Source: Brachyhypopomus gauderio (Eukaryota > Chordata > Actinopteri > Gymnotiformes > Hypopomidae). From it: a stretch of DNA of 64,000 bases. Every line of letters begins with the position of its first letter. Positions within the stretch are counted from its first letter, which is position 1. The stretch covers positions 37,998,021 to 38,062,020 of the forward strand of contig NC_135213.1 of the NCBI RefSeq assembly GCF_052324685.1, given 5' to 3'. Under the pieces are notes generated by a model that was not told the DNA's origin, did not search any database, and worked only from the letters and a program-made list of their open reading frames with translations. A program made the translations under genes and the position numbers. This document shows, in pieces, positions 21,879 through 37,100 of this stretch.

Positions 21879-22454
21879 TTACATAACAGAACAAATCCGG
21901 GAGCCGTTATCGGGGTGTTTTAATTTGGTTTTGTCCGGTACCACCACGGCCCGGTTGCCGTACTGGCTGTACCAGGCGCTCTGACTCCGGTTCAGGTAGT
22001 TGGACGGTGCCTGCTCCAGTTCCAGCTGCTGCTGCTGCCATATGAGCAGGGCCGTGTCTCGGTACCGGAGCCGGGCGTGTCCCTCCGACATGGCCTTGTG
22101 GGCCAGACGATGCCTCTCGGTCATACTTCCCGGTGTTTCTGGAGAAGTGGCGGCGCTCTTGCCCGGTTCCGGCGTTAAACATGTCCGAACCTGCTCGCCA
22201 CCATCTTCATGGCTGCCTTGAAAACCTGCGTGGACGTTGCACAAGGTTTACAGAAGCAAGCGAGATATCTACTCAAAGCCTGAACGAGTATTAGTTTAAC
22301 ATTTACGTCCCCTCTTCCTGAGATCAGGGCGAACCGGGCCGGGTTGTCCAGAAGGGGAGCGTTATCCACATGGCGTGTATCCCAGTATCGGCGCTAGCTA
22401 CAGTTTGATCTTGCTACCGCTCCGTCCAAACGTCTCCACTGCAGAAGAGACCAT
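21879..22454 (-). CDS. Small unrecognised protein with C-terminal CaaX-like box
   Basis: I do not recognise this gene. The minus strand has an open frame ending at 21879. Its last part (from [15 protein letters not shown]) is rich in Gln, Arg and Leu ([15 protein letters not shown]), then Tyr/Asn/Ser-rich ([17 protein letters not shown]), and ends ...NGSRICSVM. The last four residues, CSVM, fit a CaaX prenylation box (Met favours farnesyl). An acceptor CACGCAG at 22226 opens an exon 22225-21879. A plausible first exon is 22418-22454, giving [12 protein letters not shown], with a good start context (AACATGG) and donor GGTAGCA; it joins in phase to give about 127 residues. Alternatively another donor at about 22304 is used, or translation starts at MTERHR. 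The gene lies between brd3 (convergent) and edf1 (same strand). Protein-like composition and clean splice signals argue for a gene, but similarity is untested. Confidence 0.5.
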
Positions 22455-23969
22455 GTTGGACTCGACCTGTTTAGTGTCAAAGTGACAACCTTCCTCGGTT
22501 GGTTTTTTAAAGCGAAGAGTCGCTACGCTGCAGTCCAGCCAAACGCAGGAAAACAAGGCCAAGCGCCTCCGGTGGAACAACCACCATCTTAGTTCACTTC
22601 CGTACATCTACCACCAACCGGTCCGGGACGGAGCTCAGACGTCTAAGACACCGGACACTGCAGACTCAACCTACATTCATTTGCGAAATAAATACATTTC
22701 TTGTTAATTTGACTTTTAGAAATTATTAGAACTGGCGTTTCACCCGTTTAACGTATTTAAATTACTAATTCAACAGGTTACAGCTGTTTGGCACCAGCAC
22801 TAATAGGAGAAATTGAAATAATGTTGATGGTAAAAGATATTCAGCAAAATACACTAGATTGCACATTCAGGAAGAAATAACCACTCTTGTTATTGGAAAC
22901 TTGTACACACAATAGTTATTAATGTTTGTGGAAATGTGATACGTCTTCCTATCATTAAAAACTTAAATGAACAAATATGGCAGTTTAGAACTAATGTGCA
23001 GGATTTAAATCTTATTCTAGAATGGAGGTGCAACCTGAATTAATATAATTTACATTTTGTTTGACTCCAAATTAAATCCAAGTTTAAATGTTGTTCAAGG
23101 TAAATCTGTTTCCATGTTTTGTGCAAAAGGTTCAACAAATCATTTTTAGTGTCATATTTGTCAATTGTGATTTTCACCCCAATCAAAATTTGCTCTCTGC
23201 ATTTACCCATCTGTGCAGTTAGAACACACACACACACTAGTGATTACTAGGGGGCTTTGGTGCACACATGCCCAGAGGGGTGGGCAGCCCTAACCCGGCG
23301 CCCAGGGAACAGTTGGGGTTAGGTGCCTTGCTCAAGGGAACCTCAGTCATGGCCTCAGGCCTGGGAATCAAACCCACGACCCTCCGGTCACAAGACCAGT
23401 TCCCTACCACTATACCATGACTGCCCTTTAACCGCAATTTAAACTGATTTACAATTGATCCTCTCTATTTACATTTAAAAGGGAAATATATAACCTCGCT
23501 ATGACAATTTTTGCAAACTTTTTCTGCCCAAAGCAACTCATAGCCTAAAATGTAATCTTAAAACAAAAAAAAATGCACATTTCAACCCAGTATTGTTATA
23601 TTTCAATGCACCGGTTACTCCACAAAGAAACCAAACTCCCCAAACGTTTACATTCAAATGAAAAATGTTTTATTTTAAATCAAAAACAGCAAGCATAACG
23701 GAAATCTAAAGAACTTACAAACCAGTTAAGTCTTCCAAGCAAAAAAAAAAAAAAAAGAGCAGTGTTCTCGCTATGCAGCACTTCATAAAAATATGTACGA
23801 TATTACACGTTTTGCATTGTCAATTACATGACATTCAGTCCACCACTGGAATAAGCAGATCTATTACTGTTGTATGAAGGGGAATATGTAAAGCAGCAGC
23901 ATGTGAAGATGAACTAAAAGACAGTGAGGGAATTTGGAGGTCAAGTGGTGGATTTCGAGGATTTTTTAT
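22455..23969. other. Intergenic region between the small CaaX gene and edf1
   Basis: AT-rich and without a coding exon that I can support. It holds a tRNA-derived SINE (23145-23426) and, toward the right, the likely edf1 3' UTR with an alternative AATAAA on the minus strand at 23668-23673. The first 150 bases or so probably include the promoter of the small gene. Confidence 0.6.
23145..23426 (-). mobile_element. tRNA-derived SINE (fish type)
   Basis: Read on the minus strand it starts GGGCAGTCATGGTATAGTGG, with an A-box-like segment (TATAGTGGTAGGGA), and carries a B-box-like GGGTTTGATTCCC. Then come the fish SINE body motif CTTGAGCAAGGCACCTAACC, a short CA/GT run and a tail containing GGGTAAATGCAGAGAG. 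The 3' boundary is approximate. It is a SINE, not a functional tRNA gene: there is no complete cloverleaf. Confidence 0.8.
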
Positions 23970-25569
23970 TCATTTCGTCTTGGTCACTGCATCGACTGGC
24001 AGCCCAATGTCTTTTCCGCGAAGTTTGAGTCCTGCAAGTCCCCAGAAAATAAGAATAATTGGGCTACAATACACCAAGACAGACAAAATGTAAGCAATGC
24101 TTCATAGTTCAAAACGAACAAAAAGGTTGCCAAAACAGGAAAAAGATGAAAGCTTACCAATAGCTCTTTCAATCTTTCCCATTACTTGATTGTTGGGTAT
24201 GGCTTTTCCAGTTTCATAATCTGCGATCACTTGCGGCTTTTCATTTATTTTCTAAAGAAAGTACATCCATATTCACAAACCCATCATGTATTATACTGGT
24301 GTATAACTGTATAGGATGTTTCCAAAGAAAATGACTGAAGATGCCCAATTCTTAAATTGGTCACTGGAACCAATTATTGCCTCAAATCTCTTCTTCTTCC
24401 TCCAAATTTCGTCCCACCACAAAGTGCCAGATGTAAATAAAAACATTCCATACATTCCAGACACATTGGCTGTGTTCAAAATAGTCTACTACATACTACT
24501 GGCATACTGATCGAGCCCCAAATCAGTATGTCGTATGCAGTATGTGACCAAAATGAAAATTTCCAGTACGCGAAACATACCCGGATGACCTACTACTTCC
24601 GCAAAATATTCCAGTACGCGAACAGAGCTATCTTCGTGGTGTACTGCATCCCATCATGCAACGCTACATTCACGTGACCCCGTAGTATGCTTTGCTTTTG
24701 TCGCATACTGGAAACTGTACTGCATACTACTACGAGGACCAGTATGCAGTATCCAGTATATACTGAGTCCAGTATGCAGTATCCAGTATGTAGTAGTCCA
24801 TTTCAAACAGAGCCTTACATTAAATCATACCCTGGCCAATAACTAATCCAGTACATAAAAGAACAGCAATGTTAACGAAAGAGCCTCTTCTTGAAAGCTA
24901 AAATACAAGTTTGCACATAAAATACTCACAGTGGCCAGGTCCTTCTGGGTTAAACCTTTATTTTGTCGGCCCTGCTGAATGACTTTGCCCACTTCCAGAG
25001 TCACCCTCTCATGATGAAGCTCCTCCGTCTCTCTGTCCAGTTTAGCTGTGTTCTTTGTTACAAGATGCTGTTTATTCTGACCAGCAGCCCCTGGAAAAGA
25101 GCAAAGGAACCTTCAAACACATCATTTATAAATACATTTATAAAAACACATGTAGAACGATAGCTGTATGGTCAACATTACACTTCTTCGTAGTCTCGAC
25201 GTCCTCTCCTTTCCTCTGTGCGGCGATTACAGCCTGCAGAGAGATATGTGGTCAGACACCGTGATGGTCAGACACCGTGATGGTCAGACACCGTTGTGGT
25301 CAGACACCGTGATGGTCACGCGTGTGCTGGCTCGTCCACACTACCAGACGAGAGGCTGTCAGATACTCTAGTGTTACAATACTCTAGAGTTACAATACTC
25401 TACGGTGAGAGCCACCATGTGTACAACACCGCAGCTGTACTCGCTACACACACACAACAACACACACGGGATCGAGCGGACCGGAACCATCCACCTGTTT
25501 GGACTTGGCCTGCGCCGCCGAGCCCTTCTTTCTCAGCACGGTCACCGTGTCCCAGTCACTCTCTGCCAT
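23970..25569 (-). CDS. edf1: Endothelial differentiation-related factor 1 (MBF1-type coactivator)
   Basis: Conserved eukaryotic MBF1 protein. It bridges bZIP or nuclear-receptor factors to TBP and associates with collided ribosomes. Five coding exons: 25495-25569, 25182-25233, 24930-25090, 24158-24251 and 23970-24031, together 444 bases (147 residues; human 148). The start [16 protein letters not shown] is diagnostic. The N-terminal MBF1 segment (to about residue 75) is followed by the HTH_3 domain (about 80-135; [38 protein letters not shown]). The end is DAVTKTK. The stop codon overlaps an AATAAA (TGAATAAA), so the 3' UTR could be very short. Intron 3 carries a MITE and intron 1 a 16-bp tandem repeat. 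Confidence 0.96.
24468..24814. mobile_element. Non-autonomous DNA transposon (MITE) in an edf1 intron
   Basis: A 347-bp insert has imperfect terminal inverted repeats: left GGCTGTGTTCAAAATAGTCT, right (reverse complement) GGCTCTGTTTGAAATGGACT, both followed by ACTACATACT. The interior is packed with subterminal CAGTATGCAGTATCCAGTAT-like repeats on both sides. No coding frame. I could not see an unambiguous target-site duplication; hAT-like is a guess from the TIR and subterminal style. Confidence 0.75.
25244..25318. repeat. 16-bp tandem repeat in edf1 intron 1
   Basis: About five copies of GTGATGGTCAGACACC, one with a TT/GT variant. Confidence 0.9.
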
Positions 25570-27497
25570 GTCTTCCGAGCTTCTTTGGTTTGATGTAGAT
25601 TGTGTTGCACGGGCAAGCGAGCTGGAGGAACTTCGGACGCCGTTCAGCACCGTTGGTTTGAGCAGACTTCGGACCCTTTCTCTTCACGTTGGTGGACACG
25701 GAAGTAGGAGAATTACGTCATTGCGTAAATCCGACGCCGTTGCGTAAATCCGACGCCGTCGCTGCGTTTGGCCGTAGAGGGAGTCGTTGGGACTTTAATC
25801 CCCCCAAACAAAAAACAAAAAAACATTTTTTGGTATTTATATAAGCAATTTCACTTTCGCTGAGCAGTTACAATCTTTATTATGTAGAAAAAATCCATTA
25901 CCAGCAATGAACAGTGCCCAGTCAAACAAGGATAACCAGTAGAAGGCCTATCCAGCTCTGAAAGAACTGAGCCTACCAGGCGTATTAATAGACTGCTGAG
26001 TCAGGGTGCAGAAGTTATCCGATCACCACCATAAAACGGGGAAAACAGACTGACAAAGACAGCTGGGGAAATTCTCAGCGCTCAACACTCAGCCAGACGG
26101 TACGTGAGTCTGGTTCAGGAGACATTTATCCTCCAGTGAGTGTCACTGCACATGTCCTGAGGTTTGTGTTACTTAGAATTAGACCCCAACAATAAGATTA
26201 AAGTGTAAATAGTGACGAATCTGGTTAGTAATTGGAGTTTTACATCACTGATAACTGCCATAAAATAGAAATTGTAAGTGAATGGACAGTAAACATTTCA
26301 ACCAAAATTCGTCTTAACAGTTAGCGAGCATGAAAAAGGCACAGTCAGTGTCAAACAAAAGTGACATTTGAAACATGATATTCCATACTTCACGTTATTC
26401 ACAAGGACCCATCTTCTGTTCAAATTCTACAATCATGAGTTTATTCTCATCTTAAAATATAGTCATATATTTTATTTCAAACTTTTCAAATATTTTATCC
26501 TACAAATAGGAGTTTAGCTTATTAGCCAGACAATTAAAAGGAAATTTGATTCTTTCTCACACACAAACACACTACATACTTACCCGGTACAAATCCTCAC
26601 GTACTCATATCACATTTAGAACAAGTCATGCAACTCTTGACAAACTCTTGTAATTGACCATTTTGGTGCACCTTGTGATATGACTTGTGCAGTAATATGG
26701 ATACAATACGGCATATACAGCACTAATAGTTTTAAATGAGTAGTGTACCAAGTGTCACATTTATTAGTGGGACTTATTCAACTGTGGAAGAAGTGCATAA
26801 TTGTTTCTTCTAAGGCAAAAACTCAAAATTTACTAAGTTTCTCAAACTAAACAGCATACTGCTTCTTATAAGCAGCAGACCAATATTAAAAGTGCCTGAA
26901 ATGTTCTGAGTAAATAGGAAGTATACGCCCTAGAATATAGTGTATATGCTATATGTTGGGAAAAAAATTGAAAAGCCGTTGTATTTTAGATTTCAGCACT
27001 GAACACATTCTGGCCATTGCTTCTTTCCTACTGTCATGTCATATCCAGGTGTCCCGAATCCCTTTTTAAGGATACCCAATTTCAGTGAGTGAGATTTTAT
27101 ACAACACAGTATATTGCTTTTGCAAAAATCCCTGAGCAATCATTCACATGCTCATGACAATCAAAAAGAAATGTAAATCTACATTTGTAGATTTGTACAG
27201 TTGTATCTACATTGTACATATTGTACATACTGCATAATTTTTTTTGGCTTTTAACAATGTGTGACAGTAAAATTCATTGTGTGAGCTTTGCTATTACCGT
27301 CAAACCTACACTTGTGTGCTTCTCAAATAACTCTTTAATGTTATACATCTTTGATAGAAATGGAGGAAAATGTCAGATTCAGGCTTCACAACTACCTAAG
27401 ACTCTTTGAATATGCGTATGTGCATTTCCCTTTAACTGTGAAGGACGGATTTTAGCCCAACTGAGAAGTTTCAGTGGATGTAGGCATCATGCACAGA
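25570..27497. other. edf1 promoter side and plpp7 3' flank
   Basis: The first 200 bases hold the edf1 5' UTR and promoter, with two adjacent copies of a GCGTAAATCCGACGCCGT-type 19-bp unit at about 25722-25760. From about 25800 to 27497 the sequence is AT-rich with no coding exon visible; part of it is probably the plpp7 3' UTR, read leftward. Confidence 0.5.
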
Positions 27498-30548
<3,051 letters not shown>

Positions 30549-32116
30549 ATGGGGTGTATGCAGAGTGTGAGTGTGAAACCAAACGTCTATGAAAATATTG
30601 CAATCCTCGAGTTGAACACTTCTATTGATACAAACCCAACTGTCATTGACGAGTCGTCCAACGTGGTGCTGAGATACCGCACGCCCTACTTCAGAGCCGC
30701 CGCACGTGTGCAGATACCACCGGTTACCTCCAAAGAGATCTGGACTGTGGGCTGGATACAGGCTTGCAACCAAATGGACTTCTTAAATTACTACGGCGAG
30801 GAAGGAGTGTGAGTACTAGACGTAACACAGTTACAATAAACAGTTTAAGCTGTTTATCAGCAGTGAACACTGCCCAATAAAAGAAGCATTTGAAATATCT
30901 TGGGACGGCGCAGTGTCTGCACGAAAAGATCAAAGTGTTAAACTCATATGTTACAAATAGAAGTTTGCAAAAGGTACCTAATAACATTCTGTATACATTG
31001 TGCATCCTGTCTCTCCCGGTGGGATTTCAGGCGGCAGAGGACTACAAGGTATTTACTCAAGATTGGTTACTCAGGATGTTGGTGATGTTTATGCTCTAGT
31101 TTCCTGAGATTGTTTCCTTAATGGCATAGAAGTTGAACACACCCCAAGTAGGACAAAAAGTGTGTCTGTATGGTTTTTTTCAAGCATCAGTAAAGAAGGA
31201 AATATCTTTGTTTTGTTTTTACCAAATGCTATCATTCATCTTTTTCGTGATAACCAGATGGACTTTCACAATAGCTGACCTTTGCCCAAGTGTTGCAGTC
31301 TTTCCAGTATTTGAAAGTTTGAAAATCCGACAGAAACATTCATGCAAGATTACTGTAATTTAGGATTCTACTTTTATATTATTTTTCTTTTACAATTGTT
31401 GCATGTAACAGATGTTTATATGGATTGTTTAAGTATGGTGGTTAGAAAGACTGGCTCCCTCTTTCAAATATAAGGGAAGCCGTTGAAGCACAAAGAACAA
31501 TTGATGTGGAAATGTGTGTTTTAAGTAGCCGTTTAGATCGTTTGCTTTTAGTGTCTCTTCTCACTTAAGTATCTCCTACATCTGTAGGTCAAGCTGGGAG
31601 CTCCCTGAGCTGAAAAATGGGCACAGCCAGGCCATAAGTGACTCGGACGGTGTGAACTACCCGTGGTACGGTTGCACCACCGAGATGTTCACCATAGTGG
31701 GGCCCACCAACAGGAACACCACGCTCACAGTCAGCATGAACGACAACTTCAACCCCAGTGTGACCTGGAGCGTCCCCACCGGCACCGTCAGCAGCCCCTC
31801 GCTCCTCAGCTCCATCCGGAGGGACCAGCGCTTCACCACCTGGCTGGTGGCCACCAACGAGTCCACGGCTGAAATGACGCTGCTCAGAACCATCCGCTGG
31901 AAGATGCAGCTCGCCATCAGCGTGGATCCAAAAAAGCCTTTGGGACAGAGGGCCCAGCTGCTGGAGCCCTTCACTCCGGACCAGCCTGAGGTGCTGACTA
32001 AGAATGAACCCATCCCACCAAACGCCTTGGTTCACCCCAACGCCAACGACGCCCAGATGCTAATTTGGAGGCCCACAAGGGGAGAGTCTGTTGTAGTCAT
32101 CCCACCCAAATGCTGA
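30549..32116 (+). CDS. fam78a: FAM78A family protein
   Basis: Conserved vertebrate protein without an established biochemical function. Two coding exons, 30549-30808 and 31588-32116, sum to 789 bases (262 residues). Conserved blocks are VVLRYRTPYFRAAARVQIPP, WTVGWIQACNQMDF, SDSDGVNYPWYGCTTE, MNDNFNPSVTW, RDQRFTTWLVATNEST and PIPPNALVHPNANDAQ, with the end VVIPPKC. The start chosen gives MGCMQS, equivalent to the internal MGCIQS that I recall in human FAM78A. Gly2, Cys3 and Ser6 make a plausible N-myristoylation/palmitoylation signal. Adjacency to plpp7 supports FAM78A over its 1q paralogue FAM78B, but the sequence alone does not fully separate them. A poly(A) signal follows at 32658. Confidence 0.92.
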
Positions 32117-32976
32117 TTTAGATGTTTTTTGGGGTCATGGTAACCTATGAAGAATGCCATGGACTGAGTTAAAGAGTTCTTAAAGGTTTCTTTGAATATT
32201 TCTTTCTGATTTTCTGACCGTCTGAGGTCTTTTTATTAATGTATATGTGTTTTCATTTTTGGGATTTACAGCATGAACAGGACATGAATTCCTGTGTTTG
32301 TGGCTTTAGACAAACCTCATTCTGCCCTGATGTTTGGCCTTTTGTTCAGTAATGCGGAATTTCACGCGGAGAGCTTTTAAATGTTCAGTTTACATTGGTG
32401 TATTGCAGAAATATTTGAAATGCAATCAGGAGTGACCTGTTTTTTGGTTGAAAAAATGCTGCTTTTTGTCTTTCATTCATATTGAGGAGATTGAGGTAAT
32501 ATGTTGAACTTCTCTGTGTTGGCTAGAATCTTAACAATGTGCTCAGGTTAGTTATCAAACGGTATCTCTGGGATTAGTACATACTTGCAAGAAAACTTCT
32601 TTCAAGGTACTTCACATTAATTTTGGAGTTATATAGAATATTTATATGTATAAATTCAATAAAGGAGAATTTTATAGTATTGAATGCTCACGTCCCTCCT
32701 TTATTAGATTATTTTAAACAGACACTGCTCTGAATACATGTTTTTTATATTTTAAAATTACTTTTAAATATAAGGCTTTATATTAAAGCATTTTGACAAA
32801 TCATGATATATGATGTACATTTAAAGAAGCATTACTCACATCCTTACTCACTAGCCATCAAAGTCTCCTTGAAGTCATGAACACGTTTCAAACACAAAAT
32901 CAACTGCTATAAATCAAAGACTTTATGTCTGCAGCATGTGCTCCGTGAGACCAGGTTTGGTCCCATGAATGATGCC

Positions 32977-33014
<38 letters not shown>

Positions 33015-33925
33015 TAGGTTAGGAACATGGTCTCAGTGGGGACTGACTGACCTGGTTCTAAAATACTCACGAATGCCCCAATTTTGTACTCTTAAGAATT
33101 CTCTTAAATTGGTCTTGAATCTGCTATGATGTTAGAAAGCAAAGAAGTTTTGGTCAGCATCTTTTTTTTCATTGGTGAAGCCAGTCGTGCCAGCGACCAA
33201 AAATAAAAAATTTGTAGGTTAGTCGTTGCAAATCACATGTAATTCATTCCACAATCTAAATTCATGTAATCCTGTTAAGATTATCTATTTAAAAAAATAA
33301 ATCTTTCTCATAGCAAATTAAGAGAGAAAAATAATATTTTTTAATTTATTGTTTATATTATTATTATTTTACAAAGATATTTTTCAAAAGACAATTGTGC
33401 CTGAACTAGAAACCAAAAGTTTCTTCTAAATAAAAAATTTAGAAAATCTTCTAAATCAAAGTATATCTTTAAGATGGAATGGCTTAATGAAAGCTTATAG
33501 AAATCATGTAAAATTCACACCAACTAAAAGAACACTGAGATCATTGTAATTATACAATTTATTATCAAGTTTCCACCTTTGTCACACAAAAAATTATAAT
33601 TTGGCATACATGTTCTTAACAAAAATGGCTCAAGAACAGAAGGAGCTTTGTCGAGGAGGGCGATGAAGAGGATGTTGATGAAGAGGAGTTCAACTAGTTC
33701 ACCAAGGTTATGTAAATGCAGAGATGACCTGCTGAATTATAGATGAGGCTAGCAATTCATTCACTGTAACTGCCTCTATACCCACCTCCTTCTCTCTCTC
33801 CGTCCCTCTCTCTCTCTTTCTCTCTCAGTCTCTCTCCCTCTCTCTTCCTCCCTCCCCCCCCCCTCTCTAGTGCTGGCACTCTGTTGCTAGACTAAGACTA
33901 ACCTTGTTGCATATCTTGGTACTAT
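32117..33925. other. fam78a 3' UTR and intergenic region
   Basis: The fam78a 3' UTR probably ends after AATAAA at 32658-32663. Beyond it lies AT-rich sequence with a (GT)n run at about 32982-33013 and a CT-rich tract at about 33790-33869. No coding exon seen. Confidence 0.6.
32658..32663 (+). terminator. Candidate fam78a poly(A) signal
   Basis: AATAAA 542 bases after the stop codon, in an AU-rich setting. Confidence 0.5.
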
Positions 33926-34086
33926 ATGTTTGTTAAAATGTCAGTAACTAATGTAAGCTTTTTGGAGCAGCTTACTGCACTGATGATCCTGGATTGGAAG
34001 AAGCAATATGTTTGTTATGAGGTAAGATGTAATTCATATTTTGATACTATTCTACATTATTATTTAAGGAAATATGTGTGTGTTTT

Positions 34087-34140
<54 letters not shown>

Positions 34141-37100
34141 AGGCATTGGAAGCAAACAAGTATTATATATTCATAATGGTAAATAACCAAACTGAATTTC
34201 TTTAGACCCTGAATGCTATTCTTGCCAAGGGTGTCAATCAAGAGGCCTTAAATGATAGTAAGCAACATCCATGAATGCATCACAAAACATGAACCGATTC
34301 TGCATACAGTATTATGCTCTCATTGCCATAACTGCAATAATAATAATAATGTGCTGTGAATTAATATTGATGAATGCAAAAATGGAATGATCTCAGATAC
34401 AATGTCTTAGTGCACAGTGTTGTAAGCTAGGGACCACTGAATTAGAATTCAATGTCCTCTTTTTTGTTTGTAAATCCTATAAAGCAATTTCTGGTGCTTA
34501 TAAACAATGTTTATAACCTCATAAATAATTATCAACGTAATAGAACACCTTCTATAATTTTTTTCTCACAATACAAAAGGTAATACTGGGCAAATGAATG
34601 ATTAATGAGCTTACTCAATTAACACTTCTCTCTTTTAGGGAATGGTTCGTATGTTCAGGCTGTGGTCAAAGAAAATTTGTTGTTTAACACTGTTTTTTGC
34701 TACATTTAATATTATGATTAACTTCATTAATATTCTCATTTTCTACAGTCTACAGTTATCAAAACCAGTTAACACTAGTGTGTAAGGAGTTCTTTACAAC
34801 ATGTGACAAAGAGCTGATCAAGGTGAATCATTTCTATTCAGGTAAGACCTACTGCACATAACCACTATGAAACACTTCTTTGTACTTTTGAAGTTTGGGG
34901 AGAAATTCTATAAGAGGGAATAATAAGCATTATCTGTGTTTGTTCAGAAAAGCTATCACAGGCACATGAGGAGATGGTCTCGTTTGGAATCATTGCTATC
35001 GATGGTTCAGCACCAAGACTTCCTGATATCCATTCAGAGGCTCAGAGACACTCGTACAGGAAAAGGACCGAACTACGTAAACTCAAAATGGCTGTTGGCG
35101 AGCTATATCTGAGTCTGGCCTTTCTCCAGAGCTACCAGGTGGTCATAACCTCTCTAAATGCTTCTTTGACTACTGACGTTTAACTCTATTGAGGTATATT
35201 TGCTGATACCTCAAATTTTCTGAACACAGGAACTGAACTACAAAGGTTTCTGTAAGATCACCAAAAAGTATGATGCTATGTTTGCATCTCAACGTGGCTT
35301 ACACTGGAGAACTGAAAGACTGAACACCTCCTCCCTATATGCAGAGAGAGCCCGCTGTGCCCAAATGATGTTTAGACTGGAGGTGAGAACCTGTCGATTG
35401 GCTTTTACCTTTGTTTTAATAAAAGAGTGTTTACTGTGCATTCACACTTCCATGGTTCCTATGAATCTAACTCCATAGACATTCATGCTTCAGCTAGAGG
35501 GGGGCAACAAACAGAAAGTTATGAGAAGGCTTGAAGTCCCACAAAAGGGAATAGACCAGGTAAGAGTTCGCTGATCTTTTGGTCTGATATTATGAATGCT
35601 ATATATATATACAATGCCATAAACTTGTATTGAATATGCTTTAATAGTCTATCCCAGATGGCCAGAACCCTGGCCTCTAAAAAACTATTCAGTGTAAAAT
35701 GGACCTCACTTTAATTACTCTGTGTTATTGACAGGAACTTATTTTTTATTATATATGTCTTGACATAAATGGGATGACAGAGAGAAAGTTCCCATAAAAA
35801 TGTTTTACAAATGGTTAAATAAATCTGCTGTAAGTCCATACATATTCTTTCATGCAAAGACAGTTGGACAGTGGATCACTTTTCGCATCGGTGTCTCCTG
35901 TGGTCTCACTGTAGTCCTACTAGCATTTATTGCTTTTAAAGGTTGGTTGGACTGTGCTAATTCTCCACTTTGTCTTACAATAAGAATAATAAACGCTTAC
36001 ATTTTCACACCTGAATAAATCCTAATCCTCATCTATGTGTATAAGTGTTGAATGAACCAGATCTAGATCATCTGACGCCCCTGGTTCAGCTCTACAGAGG
36101 AAGCTTTCTGCTGATTGAGTTCCTCTTCCTCATGGGTCTAAACATATACTGCTGGAGGAGATGTGGAATCAATCATGTTCTCATCTTCGAGCTGGGTCCC
36201 AGGCATCGTTTATCGCACCATCACGTTTTAGAGGTGACTAGCTCCGCGTGGTGGAATCTGTGTCGCTTCCAGCTTCATTTAAGATCATTAACTGCAGACT
36301 GATCCTGTGAATGCTCTCGCTGCTGTGTTTCTGTCTGTGGACTGTAGGTGGCAGGATACCTGTCTGTATGCTGGTGTGCTAGTGTGCTGGCCTGTTTACA
36401 CCCGCTTCCCCTGTCAATCCCAGTCTGGCTCCACCCCCTTTTCTTCCACACTCTGCTGTTGCTCCTGCTGTTAAACCCCACCTCCACGTGCCACGCCCAG
36501 TCTCGTCGATGGCTCCTGGTTATGATGGTGAGACGTGATCAGATTTAACAGGGAAAATATTGCTAATATTCTATATCTCCCTGCAACACCACTTCTGTTC
36601 ATCCACAGTGGAGGGTCCTGACCGCACCATTTCAGTCCGTTGGCTTTGCAGAGTGCTGGTTAGCAGACCAGCTCAACAGTCTGACTCCTCTGATGTTGAG
36701 CGTGTGGGACCTGCTGCTGGTCTGCGTGTCTCAGACGACCTGGGGAGACCTGCAGCATGGCTCTCTGAACAGAGGTGCACAAAACTCCCCGGACCGTTCC
36801 GACCCAACAGAACTGTATGCTGCTCTGGGCTGGGCCATGAAGTTGTTTCTTAAGATGCAACAGCTAACGCCACAAATTATGTAGAACATCAAAAAATCAG
36901 AGTGAATGATTTCTTAAGAACTAACAGATAATTTCTGTGTACTTCAAAGAAAGAGCTTGTAAATCCATAGAGGAATATATAATTTTTTTTCTGTCTTCTA
37001 TTGAACAATTCTGAGCTGGAACTGAGGTCATAGTTTCAGTCATAGTTTCTACTGAGGTTCTGACAGATCTCTTTTATTTTCTGTCTGTTTGTGTCTTCAT

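Noticed and set aside
23380-23426. Possible tRNA gene from A- and B-box-like motifs
   Set aside because: No complete cloverleaf or acceptor stem; the motifs are the head of a SINE.
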